NCBI RefSeq assembly: GCF_943193015.1
Contig: NZ_CALPCM010000052.1
Location: forward strand, 1-12,010
Reading direction: 5' to 3'
Origin: Hominisplanchenecus_A murintestinalis
Lineage (GTDB): Bacteria; Bacillota; Clostridia; Lachnospirales; Lachnospiraceae
Length of the DNA: 12,010 nt
Positions 7,029 through 12,010 of the stretch are shown piece after piece. The notes under the pieces are model-generated. The model ran no database searches, was not told where the DNA came from, and worked only from the letters and a program-made list of their open reading frames with translations. How positions within the stretch are numbered: the stretch's first letter is position 1; each line of letters begins with the position of its first letter. The position numbers and the translations under genes are program-made.

Positions 7029-7103
7029 AAGTACATTGCACTTTCTCCATTTAATGATAACACACGCTTAATAAGTGCGCAACTTTTAATTAAAATAAGT
7101 GCA
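7029..7103. promoter_or_regulatory. Cluster of AAGTGC half-sites, possible XRE operator
   Basis: Three related sites lie ahead of the first XRE gene. A near-perfect palindrome, AAGTACATTGCACTT, is at 7029-7043. AAGTGCGCAACTT, with AAGT and ACTT arms, is at 7073-7085. A single AAGTGCA half-site is at 7097-7103. XRE repressors usually bind such short palindromes over their own promoters, so autoregulation is a fair inference. Confidence 0.45.
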
Positions 7104-7134
7104 TAGACAGCAAATACAAAGGTGGTACTGTTTT

Positions 7135-7509
7135 ATGGATAAAAAAGAAGAAGTGAAAAGACGGCGGCAGCCGAAAGAACTGAATAAACAGATCGGCGAG
7201 CGGTGCAGGAAAGCAAGGGAAACCGCGGGATATACGCAGGAACAGCTTGCAGACCAGATCGGCGTTTCCACGCAGTTCCTCTCAGACGCCGAACGCGGCG
7301 TCACCGGGATGTCCGTAAATACAATCGTGAAGCTGTGCGGCGTACTGAACATTTCCGCTGATTTCCTGCTTCTGGGGATGGAGGAACCCGATGGAACGGA
7401 AAGCCCGTTATCCATCTACACAAGGATGAAACGGCTTTCCCCGCAGGAACGGGAACTGGTGGAGGAAGTCACAAACCTGATGATGAAATCTTTTCATCTG
7501 CCGAAATAA
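7135..7509 (+). CDS. XRE-family transcriptional regulator, first of a tandem pair
   Basis: A 124-residue DNA-binding protein with a basic N-terminal tail ('KRRRQPK'). A Cro/CI-type helix-turn-helix occupies about residues 19-80 ('IGERCRKARETAGYTQEQLA' as helices 1-2, then 'QFLSDAERG' as the recognition helix, ending 'ISADFLLLG'). A short helical tail of about 40 residues may serve dimerisation. Start: a longer frame opens at GTG 7099 without a ribosome binding site; ATG 7135 has AAAGGTGG (7118-7125) nine bases upstream and is preferred. It is divergent from the WYL operon and 86 bases before a paralogue on the same strand. It probably represses its own promoter. GC is about 57%, well above the EEP and 837-residue genes. 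Confidence 0.88.
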   Translation: MDKKEEVKRRRQPKELNKQIGERCRKARETAGYTQEQLADQIGVSTQFLSDAERGVTGMSVNTIVKLCGVLNISADFLLLGMEEPDGTESPLSIYTRMKRLSPQERELVEEVTNLMMKSFHLPK

Positions 7510-7595
7510 AAAATCCTTCCATACCGCTGCCGTCCGCCCCCGGTACACTATATTTCACCTGCAGGCATAAAAACGACAAGGAGGAAATATAGCGT

Positions 7596-7976
7596 ATGGC
7601 TAACCATAGAAAGAAAGCCGGGTGGAGACGCCCGGTAAAGGAAGAGAACGTGCAGATTGGGGAACGCTGCCGCAAGGCAAGGGAAGCGGCAGGATACACC
7701 CAGGAGAAGCTGGCGGAGGCCATCGGCAGGGGGCCGCAGTTTGTATCGGATATGGAACGCGGGAAATGCGGGATGTCGCTTTCCACTTTCAGGAGCCTTT
7801 GCTCTGTCCTGTCCGTATCGGCAGATTACCTGCTGTTCGGGTGGACAGGCGGAGGCTCTTTGCCGCTTTCCATTGACGAACGGATCAGCAGGCTTTCAGA
7901 ATCGGAGAGGGTGATTGTGAAGCAGCAGCTTAACCTCATTCTCAGGGCATTTTCCCTGAATTCTGACAACGAGTAG
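7596..7976 (+). CDS. XRE-family transcriptional regulator, second of a tandem pair
   Basis: A 126-residue paralogue of the preceding protein. The basic tail is followed by 'IGERCRKAREAAGYTQEKLA', differing from its neighbour by few residues, then 'PQFVSDMERG' as recognition helix and 'VSADYLLFG' closing the domain, and a helical C-terminal tail ('SESERVIVKQQLNLILRAF'). The recognition helix region and wing differ more than the first two helices, so the two may prefer different operators. An AAGGAGG site (7578-7584) lies 11 bases before the ATG. It ends with TAG and is followed by terminators. No separate promoter is obvious in the 86-base gap, so it is likely co-transcribed with the first. 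Confidence 0.88.
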   Translation: MANHRKKAGWRRPVKEENVQIGERCRKAREAAGYTQEKLAEAIGRGPQFVSDMERGKCGMSLSTFRSLCSVLSVSADYLLFGWTGGGSLPLSIDERISRLSESERVIVKQQLNLILRAFSLNSDNE

Positions 7977-7994
7977 CACATAAACACAGAAGAA

Positions 7995-8038
7995 AAAATC
8001 CCATTCCGGAGTGCCGGCGGAACCCGGAGTGGGATTTT
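7995..8038. terminator. Bidirectional intrinsic terminator after the XRE pair
   Basis: Bases 7995-8009 pair with 8024-8038 in a 15-base-pair stem with one G-T pair. It is GC-rich at the loop end and A/T at the base, with A residues on the left and T residues on the right. It lies 19 bases after the second XRE stop codon. Confidence 0.75.
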
Positions 8039-8052
8039 AACCCCACTATGAA

Positions 8053-8098
8053 AAACACCATTGGCGGCAGTTATCGCTTCCAATGGTGTTTCCTTTTT
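8053..8098. terminator. Second terminator between convergent genes
   Basis: A perfect 12-base-pair stem, 8053-8064 with 8080-8091, has a 15-base loop and is flanked by A residues (8051-8055) and a T-run (8094-8098). It can end transcription on either strand and lies 45 bases after the end of the minus-strand surface protein gene, for which it is the likely terminator. Confidence 0.8.
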
Positions 8099-8142
8099 AC
8101 CTTATATTCAATTTAACCTATATCCGGTTTCATTTCCACGGA

Positions 8143-10467
8143 TTATTTTATCACCTGTTTTTTCCCCGTCACTCCCTTTGCCCGGAACAGCTTTTTATAG
8201 GCTTCCTTTTTTGCAGCCGGAACTTTGATTCTTGCTTTTGTATGGATATTCTGGAATGCCTTCGCGCCGACTCTTTTATTCGTCAGCTTTTTCGTTTTGA
8301 CATTTACCAACTTCAATTCCCGGCATCCGTAAAATGCTGATTTCCCAATTTTCCTGACCTTTGCCGGAATCGTCACTTTCGTAAGGGATGTACATTTATA
8401 AAAAGCTTTTGCGCCTATCTCCACGACATTCTTCCCGACTGTTACGGTTTTCAGGTTTCTGCAGCCATAAAACGCATTCTTTCCGATCTTTGTTATGCTG
8501 TTCCCTATCTTCACCTTAGTAACACTCTTATTCCCCTTAAAAGCCCTGTCTGCAATGGCAGTGATTTTATATTTCACGCCGTTTATGCTGACAGTTGCAG
8601 GAATTGTAACAGTCTTTTGTTTTTTATCCAGAGGCTTCACATAAGCTGCCGTTCTGCCGGAAACGCTTAACACGGCATAGACAGCGTTTGCGTTCATATC
8701 TTTGAACTGTTCTCCAGCTTTGGGCTGCGGTTTACTTTCCTGGCTGTTTCCATCTTCAGTACCCGTATTCCCATGCTCGTTATCCGTTTTATCTTTCTCT
8801 ATGTCCGTTCCATCTGCGTCCGTCTTATCCTTATCAACATCCCCGTTATCCTGTGACGGTGAAGGTGTCGGCGTGACGCCGCCATTATCTGACGGATTCG
8901 GCAAAGGAGTTACATGATCTCCCGCTGTGTCCTGTGAAGGTTTTTTATTATCACCCGGCTGACTCGAACCAGGCGTATCCTTGCCATCCGAAGGCTTTTC
9001 TGTTTCCCCATTTCTATCTGAAGGCTGTTTTGCAGGATTTTCGGTGTTATCATCCGGCTTTGATGCTGATGGGTTGCTATTATCATTCTCCCCACGATTG
9101 CCTGTTTCCTGCCCGTCCACTTTCGGTATCGTGACATCGGAAACAGTGGTTTCATTCAAAGCGTCTTTATCTGAAAATAGTCCCCCACATCTGCTGCAGG
9201 CCCAATGTTCCCGGTATCCTGTCTCTGACGCAGTGGCAGCTTTTTCATCCACTTTTGAAAGATTGTGTCCTGATGCGGAAACTTCAATCTTTTTGCAGCT
9301 GATTTCCTGACTGCAGGATATGCAATATACCGCCTCGTCATAAGAACCGGATTCCGTACATCCCGCATCTACAGAGTTTTCTTTTACCGGAGCGCCTGGT
9401 ATATGAACTACTTTCGCAAGTGTTTCTGTTCTTGTATCTCCACAATTACTGCAGGAAAAGACTTTTTCTCCCTCTTTCCGGCATGTCGCCTCCTGGACAA
9501 CCTCGCCCTCATTCCAGCTATGTGCCGTAATTTCAATCTCCGTGACATCTTTTTTGCTGTCGCAGTTTTTACAGTGAATTGACTTGCTCCCTGTTTTCTT
9601 ACAGTCTGCTGCTTTGTCTATGGTAAAATCCGCATCCCAGTCATGTCCTTTCGCATCAACTGTTATCGAATCTCTTACTATATCACCGCAGACAGAACAG
9701 ATGGAATGTCCCTTCCCCTGTTCTGTACAGGTCGGCTCATAATCCCCATTCCCATCAAAACGGACTGTCGTATCCTCTGTACATGCTTCCCTTGTAATGG
9801 TAACCGCAACCGAGGTTGTCTCGTATATTTCCTTATCATCCCCCGTATATTCCGCCGTTGCCACAACGCATTTTCCGGCAGGAATTTCTTTATTTCCATC
9901 CTCATTTTGCCATTCCCAGCCATCCGGGAGAATCAAACTGCCGGATACCCTCTTTATAGTATTGGCCGCATCAATCCGGCTCTGGGGGATATTAAGAGGA
10001 TATTCTTTCTTCCCTATGGTTCCTATATCTGCAGTAGCCATCGTTGAAGAAAGTATATAATTGTCCTTGCCCTCTCCAACAATCACTATATCTTCTGCAA
10101 TAATGGATTTATTCGTGCCGATTTCTGAATCCGCATATCTGATTTTGCCGCTAGCTGAAACATTTTCATCTTCTATAATTCCATCCAAACGAATGGAAAG
10201 TGTGTCCTCTGCCCCGTCTATGCTGTCAGAACCATCGTATATTTTCGATATGCTTCCCTCAATATATGGCGTTACCGTTTTCGGGGTTATTGCCGTCGGT
10301 CCATTGACGGCGTTGGCACCCCGCAGCGTTTCCGTTTCAGGTATGGAAGCCTCCAGATAATAGGTTCCTGCGTCCTTTGGCGCTTCTTCCAGTCTGTTTT
10401 CTTCCGATACGCTGTCCTTATACCAGCGAAATTCCACATCTTCATATCCTGCTCCCATAATGCCCAT
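8143..10467 (-). CDS. C-terminal part of a split BspA-like surface protein (YDG, Cys-rich repeats, LRR)
   Basis: The first ATG gives 774 residues, but the frame is open back to 10626, directly after the TAG at 10627-10629, adding 53 residues that continue an Ig-like domain ('VTYSGNRLS' to 'DAGTYYLEA'). ATG 10467 falls inside that domain and has no ribosome binding site, so it is unlikely to be a real start. Counted from it: about 66-155 is a YDG/MBG-type beta domain ('SKIYDGSDS'). About 156-225 is another Ig-like segment. About 245-450 holds five Cys-rich units with CxxC pairs ('CSVC', 'CKNC', 'CSNC', 'CISC', 'CSRC') and His-Asp/Ser-Trp ends. About 450-590 is a Pro/Ser/Asp/Thr-rich linker. 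About 640-745 holds BspA-type leucine-rich repeats ('ITKIGKNAFYGCRNLKTVTV'). No LPXTG or membrane anchor is seen. With the upstream part it forms one adhesin-like secreted protein; as it stands it is probably a pseudogene fragment. Confidence 0.75.
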   Translation of the reverse strand: MGIMGAGYEDVEFRWYKDSVSEENRLEEAPKDAGTYYLEASIPETETLRGANAVNGPTAITPKTVTPYIEGSISKIYDGSDSIDGAEDTLSIRLDGIIEDENVSASGKIRYADSEIGTNKSIIAEDIVIVGEGKDNYILSSTMATADIGTIGKKEYPLNIPQSRIDAANTIKRVSGSLILPDGWEWQNEDGNKEIPAGKCVVATAEYTGDDKEIYETTSVAVTITREACTEDTTVRFDGNGDYEPTCTEQGKGHSICSVCGDIVRDSITVDAKGHDWDADFTIDKAADCKKTGSKSIHCKNCDSKKDVTEIEITAHSWNEGEVVQEATCRKEGEKVFSCSNCGDTRTETLAKVVHIPGAPVKENSVDAGCTESGSYDEAVYCISCSQEISCKKIEVSASGHNLSKVDEKAATASETGYREHWACSRCGGLFSDKDALNETTVSDVTIPKVDGQETGNRGENDNSNPSASKPDDNTENPAKQPSDRNGETEKPSDGKDTPGSSQPGDNKKPSQDTAGDHVTPLPNPSDNGGVTPTPSPSQDNGDVDKDKTDADGTDIEKDKTDNEHGNTGTEDGNSQESKPQPKAGEQFKDMNANAVYAVLSVSGRTAAYVKPLDKKQKTVTIPATVSINGVKYKITAIADRAFKGNKSVTKVKIGNSITKIGKNAFYGCRNLKTVTVGKNVVEIGAKAFYKCTSLTKVTIPAKVRKIGKSAFYGCRELKLVNVKTKKLTNKRVGAKAFQNIHTKARIKVPAAKKEAYKKLFRAKGVTGKKQVIK

Positions 10468-10626
10468 TTCATTTTTGCCCGGAACGGAAAGCCTGTTCCC
10501 TGAATAGGTAACGGACGGGGTATAGGTATGGAACTGGAGCGATGGTTCTGGCCTTTTGTCTAGCTCGATTTCAATTTCAACCGGATTGCTTGCAACAGAA
10601 CCGGCCGGGGTATAAAAATATCCATG

Positions 10627-10629
10627 CTA
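10627..10629 (-). other. In-frame amber codon splitting the surface protein gene
   Basis: TAG on the minus strand separates two open segments in the same reading frame (432 codons before; 827 after). No frameshift is present, and a single change from CAG (Gln) or TGG (Trp) would explain it. TAG is also the ordinary stop of the EEP and second XRE genes here, so reading it as an amino acid by the host is unlikely. Confidence 0.85.
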
Positions 10630-11925
10630 TTCCGGTTCGTACAGCATATCTTCCGCAAATATTTTAACCGTGTATTTGCCGTCTTCCACCCCTTCCGGAA
10701 TTTTTATCATATGGATGTCACCGTTACCAGGCAGATCATATATCTTCCCATATGCAATAACTGTTCCGCTTTCATCGACCAGCATAGCTGAAATCCGGTC
10801 GTATTCCACATCCTCGCCGGGCTGTCCCATGGAATCAACGCTGAAATGTATGCCGCCGCCCGGCTGCAGGATGCCATCATCGTCTATCCGCCGTGCCCGG
10901 AAGCCGTCATTGCCGTCAAATACAGCGACTGTCCACGCATTGCTCCCGCCTTTTTCTTTTGTCATGCGGTAGCTTTCATCCGGATCTAAGTTTGCGCCCA
11001 AAAACTGGTCTTCTTCCCGGTAAGCCGTATAGAAAACGGAAGAAAGCCTGATATTGTATGCCGGGTAAACCACTCCTGCATTGTCTCTCACATCCCAGGT
11101 TGTCACATCACTTTTCAAATTGTCTGACGGATTAGCCCGCATAATCCCTGTTTTCATGTCATCAGCAAGCGAAGGGGAACGAAGGAACGCCCCGCCATTG
11201 CGGAAAAACTGGCTTTTAGAGCCTTCGTGCGTATGGCTGAACCCATATCCTTCATGCTCAATTTCCCTCGCGTCCAGCAGGAACAGTTTCTCGCCGTCCA
11301 GCCCCGCATATCCCAGTTCCCCGGATATTTCCTCCCAGTCTTCATGGCTGTCATTATAATTGCTGATAAGCGCCGCCATCTGCGCCTTGCTGAACAGCCG
11401 CCCGGCAATATTATCCGGATAATAAGTATGCGGGCTTTCTATTCCCGTTTCACCTGTGAGATACAGGTACATGTCGCTGTATTTCCAGTCATTCACAGAT
11501 TTCTGTCCGTTGTCCGCTTTTTTATCCCACCAATAGATATCGCAGCTCACCTGGCCGTCACTTACCGCAAATATGCTGTGTTCCCCATCCCTGCTGAAAT
11601 CCGTTGTATCTGCATCAAGCAGCCTACTCCTCCCTATGCCCGCATAATAAATATATGTGCCTGTCCCGTTAGACCATTCCGCTTCTGTGCTTTCCGGCAC
11701 AGTCGGATTTTCAAGCCCGGCAATCTTCCCGTCAATATTGAGATTGACGCTCCTGACTTCTGGTTCCTTGAATACTGCACCGTCTGTTTCCGATTCCTTT
11801 GCATACACCCTTCCCGCATTCCCCTGCACAGCAAAAGATGAAACAAACAACGCCGCCGCTGTCATGCCTGCAAGCAGCCTTCCCATAAACATGCGGGATC
11901 TTCTGCCACTCTTTACACGTTTCAT
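10627..11925 (-). CDS. N-terminal part of a split secreted surface protein (signal peptide, DUF6273-like)
   Basis: 432 residues ending at the in-frame TAG. A basic N-terminus (Lys2 to Arg16) and hydrophobic core 17-33 form a signal peptide with a likely cleavage after Ala42 in 'RVYAKES', so the product is secreted. About 85-270 contains 'DIYWWDKK', 'YLYLTGE', 'FSKAQMAAL' and 'GGAFLRSPS', a pattern resembling the DUF6273 type common in Clostridia surface proteins (visual match only). About 340-425 is beta-rich and Ig-like. A GGGAGG site (11935-11940) lies nine bases before the ATG. If translated alone it yields a secreted truncated protein lacking the repeats and LRR; the intact gene would encode about 1260 residues. 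The upstream promoter was not confidently found before the window ends. Confidence 0.8.
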   Translation of the reverse strand: MKRVKSGRRSRMFMGRLLAGMTAAALFVSSFAVQGNAGRVYAKESETDGAVFKEPEVRSVNLNIDGKIAGLENPTVPESTEAEWSNGTGTYIYYAGIGRSRLLDADTTDFSRDGEHSIFAVSDGQVSCDIYWWDKKADNGQKSVNDWKYSDMYLYLTGETGIESPHTYYPDNIAGRLFSKAQMAALISNYNDSHEDWEEISGELGYAGLDGEKLFLLDAREIEHEGYGFSHTHEGSKSQFFRNGGAFLRSPSLADDMKTGIMRANPSDNLKSDVTTWDVRDNAGVVYPAYNIRLSSVFYTAYREEDQFLGANLDPDESYRMTKEKGGSNAWTVAVFDGNDGFRARRIDDDGILQPGGGIHFSVDSMGQPGEDVEYDRISAMLVDESGTVIAYGKIYDLPGNGDIHMIKIPEGVEDGKYTVKIFAEDMLYEPE

Positions 11926-12010
11926 TTCTGATATCCTCCCTATTTAGTCAAGTCTTTTTTCCTTATTTTTCAAGGATTTTTTAGTTACATATCTCAGATG
12001 AATGAGCCAG

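Larger units (their letters stand above)
6818..7134. other. Divergent regulatory region between the WYL and first XRE genes
   Basis: These 317 bases contain no supported gene. They hold, from left to right, the WYL ribosome binding site, the two 13-base repeats with the minus-strand promoter, the 6950-6986 inverted repeat, and AAGTGC-type half-sites in front of the first XRE gene. No confident plus-strand promoter could be picked; the AT-rich stretch 7037-7110 is the likely place. Confidence 0.6.

Noticed and set aside
6675..7106. 143-residue plus-strand open frame over the WYL start and the divergent region
   Set aside because: It overlaps the WYL regulator on the other strand and crosses the promoter and hairpin region; its translation resembles no family.
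7469..7786. Minus-strand open frame across the two XRE genes, and a similar one at 7086-7415
   Set aside because: Both are mirror frames of the paralogous XRE genes, which is also why the two translations resemble each other.
8388..8560. Possible DNA repeat array in the surface protein's 3' end
   Set aside because: The periodicity comes from BspA-type leucine-rich repeats in the protein; the units differ at the DNA level and there are no conserved spacers, so it is neither a CRISPR array nor a satellite.
10627..10629. Amber codon read as an amino acid through an altered genetic code
   Set aside because: TAG ends the EEP gene (4798-4800) and the second XRE gene (7974-7976) in this window, so it works as a normal stop.
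11227..11841. 204-residue plus-strand open frame over the surface protein's 5' part
   Set aside because: It is antisense to a frame with a signal peptide and a good ribosome binding site, and shows no domain features.

Overview
The window looks like chromosomal accessory DNA from a gut Clostridia (Lachnospiraceae-like Firmicutes). The grounds are strong AGGAGG-type ribosome binding sites, AT-rich intergenic DNA, intrinsic terminators with U-tracts, a lipobox lipoprotein, and a BspA-like surface protein with Cys-rich repeats and a Pro/Ser/Asp-rich linker. No tRNA, rRNA, CRISPR array, transposase or integrase was seen, so the assignment is inference from style and families.

Layout from left to right. 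Positions 1-262 are non-coding and carry two terminator-like hairpins. An excisionase-type small helix-turn-helix protein (263-445, +) follows, then a bidirectional terminator shared with a TPR-like lipoprotein (511-1938, -). After a 318-base gap comes a minus-strand set read from right to left: a WYL-domain regulator (5864-6817), an endonuclease/exonuclease/phosphatase (EEP) family enzyme (4798-5778) and an 837-residue protein of unknown function (2257-4770). The 317-base region 6818-7134 is a divergent regulatory region. It holds a near-consensus promoter for the WYL gene, a 13-base repeat occurring twice, and AAGTGC-type half-sites in front of two tandem XRE repressor-like genes (7135-7509 and 7596-7976, +). 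Two strong hairpins (7995-8098) separate these from a minus-strand surface protein gene (8143-11925), which is cut in two by one in-frame TAG at 10627-10629.

The most interesting part is the WYL / EEP / 837-residue set. The EEP protein keeps every catalytic signature and has no signal peptide. The large protein has an N-terminal helical region, a Gly-rich hydrophobic stretch, a TPR-like helical middle and a possible C-terminal PH-like beta domain. Both genes are far more AT-rich than the WYL and XRE genes beside them. WYL regulators often govern anti-phage loci, so a regulated cytoplasmic enzyme plus a membrane-associated sensor or scaffold is a reasonable hypothesis for an undescribed defence or stress module. 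It is only a hypothesis: nothing in the sequence shows phage resistance.

Start codons were revised for the WYL, EEP and 837-residue genes and for the first XRE gene, because a good ribosome binding site fits an internal start and not the longest open frame.
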